Shown here: positions 24,601-33,045 of the stretch, piece after piece | Layout of the letters: every line of letters starts with the position of its first letter | Position numbering within the stretch: the stretch's first letter is position 1 | NCBI GenBank assembly: GCA_965183835.1 | Contig: CBCYME010000027.1 | Location: 1 to 64,000, forward strand | Reading direction: 5' to 3' | Source: OMPR01 sp965183835 | GTDB taxonomy: Bacteria > Pseudomonadota > Alphaproteobacteria > Rhodobacterales > Rhodobacteraceae | DNA length: 64,000 nt | The notes under the pieces: model-generated | Databases searched by the model: none | Told to the model about the DNA's origin: nothing | Seen by the model: only the letters and a program-made list of their open reading frames with translations | Made by a program: the position numbers and the translations under genes

Positions 24601-26463
24601 ATAATTGGCTACCGGTCCTTCACCGATGGCCCCATCGCCAAAGTCCCAGATGTAAGAGAGGATTTGGCCGTCTGGGTCGACCGATGCCGATCCATCCAAA
24701 ACGGCGACCTCGGACACAGAGATAGGGCGGTCAGGGATGGTAAAGGACGGCACGGGTGGAGCGTTAACTTGCACCCGCATCACGTCGGTGGCTTGATTGT
24801 TCGCAACACCGCTGTTGTCGATCACCGTCAATCCAACATGATAAGTGCCCGATTGGGCGTATTGATGCGTGACGGTCTGCCCCTCTAGCACGGTGCCATC
24901 GCCCATGTCCCAACGCCATGTTTCGATCAAACCATCCACATCATAGCTGGCCCCGCCAGAGGCAACGACGGATTGCCCGACAATCGCGCTCTGATCTGTT
25001 CCGGCTTCGGCAACCGGGGGGACATTCACAATCACGCGCCGGATGGCTGTGCCAAAATTACAGGGGTGCAGGCTATCGTCTTGAACCCGCAAAACGGCCC
25101 GGTATTGCCCCGGCGTGGCATATACGTTTTGGGCCTGCGCTCCCTCAGCCCTGTTGCCATCGCCAAAATTCCACAGATAGCCAGAAATCGGGCTATCCGA
25201 GGCCTGCGATCCGGATCCGTCAAAATCAACGGACTGCCCCGGTGCAACGATGATATCGGCCCCTGGTACGGCCACCGGCGCATTGCGCACGTGAACCGGA
25301 ACCGTTAGCGCATCCCCACGCCCCGGACGCGTGCCCGGCTCTAGGATTTCCAATCGCGCCAAATAGCGTCCCGGCTCGGTATACCGATGCGCAATCACAA
25401 GTTCGGTCGAAGTCTGCCCATCGCCGAAATCCCAAAGATACCCCAAAGGGCTTGCACCACTTGAGGCGCTGGCGTCGAACGCAACTGACCGACAATCGGC
25501 CAACGGACGGCCAATCGCCATCGCCGTGGGGCGTGCAGGGGTTGGGGCACGACGGGGCGGCATGCTCAGTGGGATCGCATCCCCGTTTGCATCAAAAACG
25601 GCCAAGGTCACATCATTGGGCGTTTCAAACCCGCCTTCTAGGCTGATCGCCAGATTGGTCTCGGTGGTTTCAACCGTATCCGAGGTCCAGAAATCTTGCC
25701 CTGAAATCCGCAATCCAAGATCGGCGTAATCCGTCACCAAGGCCAAGGTGCCATTTGCGCCATCAAAGCTTTGCACCTGCATCGGGCCGTCAACGGTCCG
25801 GGTGAACCAGACCTGTGTCGCGGCCTTGTTAGCGGACCAGCGAACAGTCGGTCGATAGGCAAACATCTGCAATCCAGCCGGGGCGCGGCTACGGTCGCGC
25901 GACAGGCTGACGTCGAGCGAAAAGCCGTTGCCGTCGTTTCCTTTGCTGCCTTGCACATCGATGCGGAAATAGGCGCGTCCGTCGATCACCTCGCCTTGGC
26001 GTGATTTTACGACACCCAAAGTCACCCAGCGGCCATCTGTTTTCCGATCAGAGCCATAGGCCTTTTCCTTGATCACCTTACCTGGCTGCGTCACCGGGTC
26101 ATTGGGGATAAGACGTGGCTCGCGCGCACGATCAGCGACGGGTTCTGGACGCTCTGCTTGCGAGAAAGCCCCCTCCCCTCCGAACAGACGGAAGGTGGTT
26201 TCCGAGTCGCCCGCACCACCATAGGTGAAATCGTCCTGCCCCCCAACTTCGGGATCGAACAGACGCACATAAACGCGGTCTTTCATATCAGCGGGCACGG
26301 AAAAGAAGACTTGTTCGCGGCGATCCACGTCCCCTTCACGGCTCGGCGCCTTGGGGCCATAGACCACTAATATTCCGTCAGAGACCAACGTCTGCGCCTG
26401 AGCGCCCCCTAAGGACAAAGCGACTGCCAGCGTTACCGCTGCCCAAATCCGTATCATCCCCAT
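21607..26463 (-). CDS. Giant secreted protein with about 15 PKD repeats
   Basis: From the ATG at 26463 (GGAGGAGAC upstream) the product is 1618 residues with a Sec signal peptide ending in GGAQAQ (about residue 24). An N-terminal unit of about 300 residues has no family I recognise. PKD (Ig-like) repeats of about 85-90 residues follow. I count fifteen copies of the WxFGDG-type core, including YLWDFGDG, YIWDFGDG, FGWNFGDG, VDWSFGDG and LSWDFGDG, with several degenerate ones such as YLWMFPDG and YRWVFDD. No C-terminal anchor or catalytic domain is visible, so it is probably an exported scaffold or binding protein. It lies 46 bp after the LysM-FecR gene and 39 bp before the cyclase, implying one operon. 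Confidence 0.88.
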   Translation of the reverse strand: MGMIRIWAAVTLAVALSLGGAQAQTLVSDGILVVYGPKAPSREGDVDRREQVFFSVPADMKDRVYVRLFDPEVGGQDDFTYGGAGDSETTFRLFGGEGAFSQAERPEPVADRAREPRLIPNDPVTQPGKVIKEKAYGSDRKTDGRWVTLGVVKSRQGEVIDGRAYFRIDVQGSKGNDGNGFSLDVSLSRDRSRAPAGLQMFAYRPTVRWSANKAATQVWFTRTVDGPMQVQSFDGANGTLALVTDYADLGLRISGQDFWTSDTVETTETNLAISLEGGFETPNDVTLAVFDANGDAIPLSMPPRRAPTPARPTAMAIGRPLADCRSVAFDASASSGASPLGYLWDFGDGQTSTELVIAHRYTEPGRYLARLEILEPGTRPGRGDALTVPVHVRNAPVAVPGADIIVAPGQSVDFDGSGSQASDSPISGYLWNFGDGNRAEGAQAQNVYATPGQYRAVLRVQDDSLHPCNFGTAIRRVIVNVPPVAEAGTDQSAIVGQSVVASGGASYDVDGLIETWRWDMGDGTVLEGQTVTHQYAQSGTYHVGLTVIDNSGVANNQATDVMRVQVNAPPVPSFTIPDRPISVSEVAVLDGSASVDPDGQILSYIWDFGDGAIGEGPVANYAWTQAGEFTVTLSVEDDSGTDTALQSTSMVVRVDAAPVANAGPDQFVSTSEVMFDGGQSQDLDGTVSEWLWDFGDGKTAMGQQVTHAFLRAGVYTVALRVRDDSGAPLNVDRDTMLVTVNAAPIADAGPGQVVAPDEEFVVSGRASVDPDGEISQYLWMFPDGTTQIGQRAAHSLSAPGLHRIRLRVADNFQGIPSEDEAEVMISVNAPPVAVAGADRLIAPGDTLKFDAGHSFDPDGQLASYRWVFDDLGAPLDAMTVERAYLSPGVWSAQLVVTDNSGVLNGTDSDDLTIRVNHPPLAEAGEAIVTDRLYVSFDASASKDADGDALIHQWDFGDGSAPVFGEQVTHVYARAGVFPVTLRVDDGTGLSNAQAIDATTVTIKARPVADAGGNRDVCSGEPILFDASASTDPDGGLLLYEWDFGDQTGSDLINPTKTYEMPGIYPVTLSVRNESGTDHGTSLDRIAALVREGPIAAAGEDRTVCSNQLVRFDGSDSTDADGAVNAYAWTFGDGGNGSGATPVHTFTRPGDYAVTLTITGDAQGACSPLDSDVANIKVVAAPSLSIVGSERAAVGRPAGFSANIEQLGEAELQNLTWAFSDGTTATGQDVTHVFETAGEYFVTLKAELTGGTEGCNALEIRRKVFVNAAPEPAIDAPDRVAVGQDVRFDAGQSVDRDGAIIHFGWNFGDGSTGTSVSTIHRFDTAGTYEVTLTAQDDSAVGNSTASVVQKITVHPAPVAGLVSPGAVCPGAEVPWTVAAAADTQVDWSFGDGTTALGATVTHAFDRPGLFPVRALLDDGDALLSSQRAEEIYVRVNSEPTALAGPDRVVCPGTPVVFDASASGDLDGALQSWVWEFSDGVELQGQRVERIFETPADLMVKLHVRDDSQAAGCNIGTDTARVLVNAPPAVDAGADRSIRVGAAHDVERFEAIDATDPDGQGVRLSWDFGDGTTASGAVARHRFASAGDYTVTVKAQDATGLSCGISQDSITVSATERGQD

Positions 26464-26509
26464 GGTCGTCTCCTCCTTTGCCGGTTTTGCGCTCAAAGCC
26501 CGGCATCTG

Positions 26510-28855
26510 TTATTCAAACGCAGCATTCCCTGCATAATCTTCGATAATCAGTTCGATGATCTCAATTTCACCCGGTTCTGACGGCAGAACGGCCCGGCAC
26601 AAACCACTGTTGCTATCGCATCTCAGGAAGCCATCGCGTTCCATTCCATCGATCGAAATCAGGAAAGGGGCTGCCTGTCGCAAACCAGAGGCGTCCTGTG
26701 CCTGAACTTCCAACTCAATGGGACCGGCAACACCCTTAGGCCGGCGCACATCCACACTCAGAATCTCTGGCGGGTCTATGTCAAACAGGGTCGTCAGCTT
26801 TTTGATCTGAACGTTGCCGACCGCATCCGTCGCCACCAATTCGAATTCATTGTCACCGGGTGACAGTGTGACGGACAGATTGAACCGCCCATTGGCCAAG
26901 GGCAAAGCCGTGCCATTCAGGGTCAAAGACGCCGCATCCCCAGCAGATCCCTGCACTTGTAATACCTTATCAGAGGTCGCCCGCGGCGGCGGTAAATCCA
27001 AATTCACCTCTGGGGCAATCTGATCCCGCAGAGCAAAGAACTTTAGATCCCCCTCAACGGCCCCGCCCGGTGCCAGAACTTCGATCCGGTACACCTGTTC
27101 GCTCTGATCCACCGGCACCGCAAATGTCAAAACACCCGAAGGCTGGGTTTGCGTGCGCACCACAATGTCACCGGTTTGATCGCGCACCACAACTGTGGCG
27201 TCGGCTGCGGTGGTCTGCGCCAAAACTGACAAATGCTCTGACCGTGTTGCCAAAGCGTCACCAACCCGCGCGATGTCGTCATCCAAGACGATCTCAATCG
27301 CTTTTGCGGGGCGATACACGACCACATGGCTGCGCGTGCTTTGATTTCCGGCCGGATCTGTCGCCAAAACCGACACCGTGTTTTCACCAGGCACCAGTGC
27401 CACTGATATCAGGAAACTCCCGTCCGCCCCGACCTCGACCGCCTGGTCATTGAGCAGGAGCTGCGCGTCCAATTCGGTCGCGCCCAGAACTTCGACAGTG
27501 GGTTTGGTTTCGATTGCTCCGGTCGCAGGAGAGAGCAACGTCAAAAACGGGGGGGTCGTATCAATACGTAGGGTAAACTCTTGCGGCGTGCTCCATTCCC
27601 CCGGCAACCCCAACTTATCCAGTGCAGCCACCCGCCAATGATACCGTGCGGGGGTCAGTTCCGCAGCCTCAAAAGCTGTTTCACGAATACCCCATTCCGA
27701 AACGTGCATCTGATTGAAACCGGGGTCGCTTGCGATTTCCAGCCAATACCCTTCGGCCCCTTCAAAAGTGTCCCAGCTTAGGTCCGCGCCCTTTGAATAC
27801 AGGATTTGACCCATCGTCGGGGCCACCAACCGGGGACTTTGCAAAACAGCCGCCCGTTGTGCCCCCCGCCCTGAGATCACAACGCCTTCGTTCTCGCCCA
27901 GCAGGATTTTTTGGCCATTCTGTTCGATCTCCAACCCGGGCGTGTCGTAATTTACAAACCGGGCACCGGATTGGTCATTCTTAATCCAGAAGTCCGCCGA
28001 ATTTGTCGTTGTCTCGATTCCGGGAACTTCGATCTCAAAGGTGGTCTTGTCGGACAGTTGGTTCAGCAGCGCGTAGAAATCGCCATTCGCCAACGACACT
28101 TTGGTCACTTCGCCCCCTGTTAACGGGTCCGAGCGCATTCGTTGGATTGTCGCATTGGAATTTGGGTTAAGCCGCAACCGGCTGAGATCCCGAAACGTGA
28201 TTTGCGTCGTGCTGGATGACAAGGTGCGGACGCGCTCAAATTCGATCAAGACATCGTTTAGATCCCGCCCCGACCAACTTGGTTCGACCGGCGCCCGCCC
28301 CTCGACATCGCCTTGCACATCCGACACCACAGCCTCGGCCGAGCGATCCCTTTGAGCGATTGAAATATCAAGCGCTTCTTGAGCGAAATCCCTCGCAACC
28401 CCCGCGTAACTGACCACTTGCCGCCATTCACCGATTTCCCGTTGCCTGACAGCCGCGTCCCGGTTTTCCAGAGCATTGCCTATCTCATCTGGTGCAAAAA
28501 TGCGCGCACCTTCGGCATTGGCTTTCTGAATGGCCGTCAACGACGCCGACAGCGCCTCGTCCGCTGCAAAAACCTGACGGACCGGCAGTCGCAATTCAGT
28601 ACCGGGGGTCAAATCAGCAGGTGATGCAATGTTGTTGAGCGCTAAGACAGTCGGCCACAAGTCTGGGTCCTTGAGATAGTTGCCAACAACCCCGCGCAGC
28701 GTGTCCTGTTCACCAAACTGCACCACTTGTAACGGAGCATTCATGGGATCCGTTTCGGCATGCGCAGGGGTCCAGAGCAACGGAATTGCCCCTAAGATCC
28801 ACCCCAACCGCGCAAGCGCCGGTCGATGGCATTTAAAAACTCTGGCCCTCAACAT
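26510..28855 (-). CDS. LysM-FecR domain envelope protein
   Basis: About 781 residues from the ATG at 28855 (the frame opens at 28891; neither has a clear ribosome site). A signal peptide (WILGAIPLLWTPAHA) is followed by a LysM-like segment (QFGEQDTLRGVVGNYLKDP to TPGTELRLP), which would bind peptidoglycan glycan chains. A helical stretch comes next, then a FecR-like beta domain (VRTLSSSTTQITFRDLSRLR to LGENEGVVISG). The C-terminal half holds fibronectin/Ig-like repeats (YWLEIASDPGFNQ, LIDTTPPF-type linkers, PGENTVSVLATDPAGN twice). It is probably periplasmic or exposed, and not part of a TonB-FecI circuit, as no sigma factor is near. First gene of the PKD/cyclase operon. Confidence 0.85.
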   Translation of the reverse strand: MLRARVFKCHRPALARLGWILGAIPLLWTPAHAETDPMNAPLQVVQFGEQDTLRGVVGNYLKDPDLWPTVLALNNIASPADLTPGTELRLPVRQVFAADEALSASLTAIQKANAEGARIFAPDEIGNALENRDAAVRQREIGEWRQVVSYAGVARDFAQEALDISIAQRDRSAEAVVSDVQGDVEGRAPVEPSWSGRDLNDVLIEFERVRTLSSSTTQITFRDLSRLRLNPNSNATIQRMRSDPLTGGEVTKVSLANGDFYALLNQLSDKTTFEIEVPGIETTTNSADFWIKNDQSGARFVNYDTPGLEIEQNGQKILLGENEGVVISGRGAQRAAVLQSPRLVAPTMGQILYSKGADLSWDTFEGAEGYWLEIASDPGFNQMHVSEWGIRETAFEAAELTPARYHWRVAALDKLGLPGEWSTPQEFTLRIDTTPPFLTLLSPATGAIETKPTVEVLGATELDAQLLLNDQAVEVGADGSFLISVALVPGENTVSVLATDPAGNQSTRSHVVVYRPAKAIEIVLDDDIARVGDALATRSEHLSVLAQTTAADATVVVRDQTGDIVVRTQTQPSGVLTFAVPVDQSEQVYRIEVLAPGGAVEGDLKFFALRDQIAPEVNLDLPPPRATSDKVLQVQGSAGDAASLTLNGTALPLANGRFNLSVTLSPGDNEFELVATDAVGNVQIKKLTTLFDIDPPEILSVDVRRPKGVAGPIELEVQAQDASGLRQAAPFLISIDGMERDGFLRCDSNSGLCRAVLPSEPGEIEIIELIIEDYAGNAAFE

Positions 28856-29042
28856 TACAGCGCCAATCCCAAAAACAGGTGTCAAAAACAACGTTAACTA
28901 TGTTCCGTTCGATCCCCGGTATGCTCAAGGAAAATCAATCCGGGCTCTGAAATGAACGGTAAAACTCCGCAAATGATAAGTTAAATTGCATAAATTTCAA
29001 ACTCTGTCGCCAACCAAGAAACAAATGAAGGAGCGCGGCGCC

Positions 29043-29501
29043 TTACAAGCTGACCGGGCGATTCCGTTTTAACGTGCGCAGAACAACATTGGTTTGGGCG
29101 CTCGCAACAGCCGGGAGACGAAAGAGAAACGACTCCAGAAATTGATTATAAGCCGCTAAATCGCGACACAAAACGCGCAGGTGATAATCGGCCTGCCCTG
29201 TCGTGGCATAACATTCCTGTACCTCTGGGCTGGTTTCTAAGGCGCGAATGAATTCCACAATTTTGTCCGGATCATGCCGGGTCAGATGCACATGCACAAT
29301 CGCCTCGAACCCCAGCCCCATCTTGGATGGGTTCACCACGGCACCATAACGCTCAATCACGCCGGCCTCTTCCAGACTGCGCACACGCCGCCACAAAGCC
29401 GATGCGGACATACCAACCTGATCGGCCAGATCTGAGTTGGACAGTCGGCTGTCTTGTTGCAAGTGGGTCAAAATTCGGAGATCGCGGTCATCCAACTGCA
29501 T
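29043..29501 (-). CDS. Lrp/AsnC-family transcriptional regulator
   Basis: A 152-residue feast/famine regulator. The helix-turn-helix is DRDLRILTHLQQDSRLSNSD with the recognition helix MSASALWRRVRSLEEAGVI; the C-terminal RAM ligand domain carries PEVQECYATTGQADYHLRVL. It is divergent from the indolepyruvate oxidoreductase gene with 145 bp between, and a long dyad lies in that gap (29525-29573). Regulation of the oxidoreductase and of itself in response to an amino acid, perhaps an aromatic one, is the likely role. Confidence 0.9.
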   Translation of the reverse strand: MQLDDRDLRILTHLQQDSRLSNSDLADQVGMSASALWRRVRSLEEAGVIERYGAVVNPSKMGLGFEAIVHVHLTRHDPDKIVEFIRALETSPEVQECYATTGQADYHLRVLCRDLAAYNQFLESFLFRLPAVASAQTNVVLRTLKRNRPVSL

Positions 29502-29524
29502 GAAATGGTCTATCCTTTCGAATC

Positions 29525-29573
29525 TTCGTGATTAATTGGGTAAATTATCCGAATTTCCAGAATTATTCACGAA
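29525..29573. promoter_or_regulatory. Dyad operator between Lrp gene and indolepyruvate oxidoreductase
   Basis: TTCGTGATTAAT (29525-29536) and ATTATTCACGAA (29562-29573) are inverted repeats matching at 11 of 12 positions and 25 bases apart. They flank an AT-rich centre that itself holds the near-palindrome GGGTAAATTATCC. The arrangement fits a multi-site Lrp/AsnC operator in a divergent promoter. Confidence 0.6.
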
Positions 29574-29646
29574 AATCGACATCATTACTCATCTCGAATG
29601 GTTTATTCCTTCGATCCTAGCCAGGAACAAACACAGGATCCCCGCC

Positions 29647-32600
29647 ATGACGCGCCCAACTCCGGAATTCCGCACCTATCAACTGGAAGACCGGTATCAG
29701 AACACGGATGGCCGGGTCTTTTTGACCGGAACGCAGGCCCTGGCGCGGATTATGATGGATCAAGCCAGACGCGATCGCGACGCTGGGCTAAACACTGCCG
29801 GGTTCATTTCAGGATATCGTGGGTCACCGCTGGGGGCTTTGGATCTGGAACTTTGGCGAGCCAAAGATCGGACCAAACAAGACAACATCACATTCATGCC
29901 CGCAGTGAACGAAGATCTGGGTGCCACTGCCGTTCTGGGCGCGCAACAGGCAACACTTGATCCCCATTGTGAACACGAAGGCGTGTTCGCCATGTGGTAC
30001 GGCAAAGGTCCGGGCGTGGATCGGTCTGGCGACGCATTAAAACACGGAAACGCCTATGGCTCCGCCCCCAAAGGCGGTGTGCTGGTCGTCGCAGGCGATG
30101 ATCATGGCTGTGTCAGTTCATCCATGCCGCACCAATCGGATGTGGCGTTTATGTCGTGGTTTATGCCGACCCTAAACCCCGCATCAGTCGCAGAATATCT
30201 GGAACACGGTGAATATGGCCTGGCCCTGTCCCGGTTTTCAGGCACTTGGGTTGGGTTCAAGGCTGTCAGCGAAACTGTGGAAAGTGCCCGATCCGTTGAT
30301 CTTCGCCCCGATCGCGTCTTTGCCTTGCCCGAAATTGAATTGCCCGCCGGGGGTCTGCACGTCCGTTCGGCCGATTTGCCCAGCCCCGAAATCGAAACCC
30401 GGATTCAGCACAAGCTGCGCGCGGTTCGGGCCTTTGCCGAGGCCAACCCAATCGACAAGCGTGTCTATGATCTGGACAACGCTAAATTCGGCTTTGTCAC
30501 CACCGGCAAGGGTCATCTTGATCTGATGGAGGCGCTGCGCCTGCTAGGTCTGGACGAGGCGAAATGCCGGGATCTGGGCATTGATATCTACAAGGTTGGC
30601 ATGGTCTGGCCCTTGGCGCGGCGCAATGCCTTGCGCTTTGTAAAAGGCAAGGCCGAGGTGCTGGTGGTTGAAGAAAAACGCGGCATCATTGAATCCCAAT
30701 TCAAAGAGTATTTTTACGACTGGCCCGGCGACAAACCCCACAAAATGGTCGGCAAATACGACAGCCATGGCGAACCTTTGATTCCATGGACGGGCGAGCT
30801 GAGCCCGCTGATGCTAGCCCCGATTGTGGCCGCGCGTTTGGATGCGTTTTTCCCTGAACAAGGTCTGCCAGCAAAGGCCAAAACCCTAACCGACACCCCC
30901 CCCCAGTTGATCAATGTCCCCGGCGCAAACCGTACACCCTATTTTTGTTCAGGTTGCCCACATAATTCGTCAACCAAAGTCCCCGAAGGGTCGACAGCCG
31001 CCAGCGGCATTGGCTGCCATGTGATGGCCAGTTGGATGGATCGTGAAACCGTTGGATACGCCCAGATGGGCGGCGAAGGGGTTCCTCATGTCGTGGCCTC
31101 CAAATTCAACGGTGGCAAGCACATTTTTCAAAACCTTGGCGAGGGGACGTGGTATCACTCTGGCAGTTTGGCAATCCGTCAGGCGGTCGCCGCCAAAACC
31201 AACATCACCTACAAGATCCTCTACAACGACGCTGTTGCAATGACGGGCGGTCAACCGGTGGATGGCCCCGTCAGTGTCACCGGAATTGCCCAAACATGCC
31301 GAGCCGAAGGCGTGGATCGCATAGCCTTAGTTTCCGACGACGTGAGCAAGTTCAGCAAGGGGGATTTCCCCGCTGGCACCTCGTTTCATGATCGAACCGA
31401 CTTGGACACTGTCCAACGCGAACTGCGCGACATTCCGGGTGTCACGGTCCTGATCTACGAACAGACCTGCGCAACTGAAAAACGCCGTCGCCGCAAACGG
31501 GGCACGCTCGAAGACCCAAATCGCTTTGCTTATATCAATGATCTGGTTTGCGAAGGCTGCGGAGATTGCTCGGTCGAGAGCAACTGCCTGAGCGTCGAAC
31601 CGCGTGAAACCCCATTGGGACGCAAGCGCAAAATCAACCTTAGCTCTTGTAACAAAGATTTCTCATGCCTGAACGGATTCTGTCCCAGCTTTGTCACCAT
31701 CGAAGGGGGCACGCGACGCAAACGCGCCGTGCAGTTGGACATTGAAACCGTCGAGGCCGGACTGCCCACCCCTGAGTTTCCACCACTCACGGAACCCTTT
31801 GACCTTTTAGTCACAGGGGCGGGCGGCACGGGCGTTGTCACTGTTGGCGCATTGGTCACCATGGCCGCACATCTTGAGGGCAAAGGATCCTCGGTGCTGG
31901 ATTTCACCGGGTTTGCCCAGAAATTTGGGACTGTCCTCAGCTATATCCGACTGAGCACCTCACCCGAGACCCTGAACCAAGTGCGCATCGATAGCAGCGC
32001 CGCAGATGCCGTGATCGGCTGTGATATCGTCGTCAGCTCGGCGCCCAAAGCGTCGGTTCATTATCGCAAGGGCACTAAGGTCGTGCTGAACCGCGCTGAA
32101 ATGCCAACCGGGGATTTGGTGCTCCGTCGCGATGCACAGCTAAAGGTCGATATCCGAGAGGCTGAAATCGGGCGCGTTGTGGGCCCCGATCATGTCGCAG
32201 GGTTCGATGCAAATGCAGCAGCCGAAAAGCTGTTGGGGGACGCGGTGTTTGCCAATGTGATGATGCTGGGCTTTGCGTGGCAAAGGGGGTTGGTTCCTGT
32301 GTCCGGTATCGCGCTAAACCAAGCCATTTTGCTGAACGGTGTTGCGATTGAAAAGAACCGTCTGGCCTTTGCTGTGGGCCGGGCTCTGGCTGTTGATCCG
32401 GCGCGCTTGCAGGGTTCCACCGATCCAGCACCGACAAAAGAGACACTAGAGCAGATGATCGCCCGGCGTGTTGCGTTTCTGACCGAGTATCAAAACGCCA
32501 CTTACGCACAGCGATATAGCGATCGTATCACGGCGTTACGGGTCAACACATCAGATGATCTGACCTGGATCGCCGCGCGCAATTTGTTCAAACTGATGGC

Positions 32601-33045
32601 GTACAAAGATGAGTTCGAAGTCGCGCGTTTGATGACGGCGGATACCTTTGCAAGTGAATTGTCCGAACAGTTCGAGGGCGATTTCACCGTCAAATACCAC
32701 ATGGCGCCTCCGGTATTGAATACAGGCAAGGATGCCCGCGGGCGTCCTATGAAACGTGCCTTTGGCCCATGGCTTCGCCCGGTGCTTGGCGCGCTCAGCA
32801 AGGGGAAGTCCCTGCGTGGCACTGCCCTGAATCCCTTTGGGTTTCACAGCGAAGCCCGGATGCATCGTGACACCCTGCGCTGGTACGAAGAGCTGCTAGA
32901 CCAAGCGAGCACCGGTTATAGCGTAAGCACAGATGCGAAATGGGCCGCAGCCCTGACTGTTGCGAATGACATTCGGGGCTATGGTCCCGTGCGCGAAGCG
33001 GCGATCAAAACCGCCCGTGATGCTGCGCAGGCGGCCTTGGCTTAA
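29647..33045 (+). CDS. Indolepyruvate:ferredoxin oxidoreductase, fused alpha-beta form
   Basis: A 1132-residue thiamine-diphosphate enzyme that oxidatively decarboxylates aryl pyruvates to aryl-acetyl-CoA in aromatic amino acid breakdown. The N-terminal part contains GFISGYRGSPLGALD and MWYGKGPGVDRSGDALKHGN. The thiamine-binding region includes GIGCHVMASW to MGGEG and ILYNDAVAMTGGQPVDG. A [4Fe-4S] cluster motif is in CEGCGDCSVESNC with extra cysteines in SSCNKDFSCLNGFC. The gamma-type domain begins at LLVTGAGGTGVVTVGALV. The start at 29647 is preferred over the in-frame 29536 because family homology begins there and ACAGGAT precedes it. It overlaps the end of the convergent FAD oxidoreductase by 4 bp. 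Confidence 0.92.
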   Translation: MTRPTPEFRTYQLEDRYQNTDGRVFLTGTQALARIMMDQARRDRDAGLNTAGFISGYRGSPLGALDLELWRAKDRTKQDNITFMPAVNEDLGATAVLGAQQATLDPHCEHEGVFAMWYGKGPGVDRSGDALKHGNAYGSAPKGGVLVVAGDDHGCVSSSMPHQSDVAFMSWFMPTLNPASVAEYLEHGEYGLALSRFSGTWVGFKAVSETVESARSVDLRPDRVFALPEIELPAGGLHVRSADLPSPEIETRIQHKLRAVRAFAEANPIDKRVYDLDNAKFGFVTTGKGHLDLMEALRLLGLDEAKCRDLGIDIYKVGMVWPLARRNALRFVKGKAEVLVVEEKRGIIESQFKEYFYDWPGDKPHKMVGKYDSHGEPLIPWTGELSPLMLAPIVAARLDAFFPEQGLPAKAKTLTDTPPQLINVPGANRTPYFCSGCPHNSSTKVPEGSTAASGIGCHVMASWMDRETVGYAQMGGEGVPHVVASKFNGGKHIFQNLGEGTWYHSGSLAIRQAVAAKTNITYKILYNDAVAMTGGQPVDGPVSVTGIAQTCRAEGVDRIALVSDDVSKFSKGDFPAGTSFHDRTDLDTVQRELRDIPGVTVLIYEQTCATEKRRRRKRGTLEDPNRFAYINDLVCEGCGDCSVESNCLSVEPRETPLGRKRKINLSSCNKDFSCLNGFCPSFVTIEGGTRRKRAVQLDIETVEAGLPTPEFPPLTEPFDLLVTGAGGTGVVTVGALVTMAAHLEGKGSSVLDFTGFAQKFGTVLSYIRLSTSPETLNQVRIDSSAADAVIGCDIVVSSAPKASVHYRKGTKVVLNRAEMPTGDLVLRRDAQLKVDIREAEIGRVVGPDHVAGFDANAAAEKLLGDAVFANVMMLGFAWQRGLVPVSGIALNQAILLNGVAIEKNRLAFAVGRALAVDPARLQGSTDPAPTKETLEQMIARRVAFLTEYQNATYAQRYSDRITALRVNTSDDLTWIAARNLFKLMAYKDEFEVARLMTADTFASELSEQFEGDFTVKYHMAPPVLNTGKDARGRPMKRAFGPWLRPVLGALSKGKSLRGTALNPFGFHSEARMHRDTLRWYEELLDQASTGYSVSTDAKWAAALTVANDIRGYGPVREAAIKTARDAAQAALA

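Noticed and set aside
21613..25646. Many open frames of 60-150 codons on the strand opposite the PKD gene
   Set aside because: They mirror the GC-biased codon pattern of the PKD gene, share no family motif, and have no ribosome sites; they are shadows.
23500..26000. DNA-level tandem repeats within the PKD gene
   Set aside because: The repeats are clear in the protein but have diverged at the DNA level; no long identical unit is seen.
26510..28855. FecR as part of a FecI/FecA iron-signalling operon
   Set aside because: No ECF sigma factor or TonB receptor gene is nearby, and the LysM plus Ig-like architecture differs from membrane FecR anti-sigma factors.
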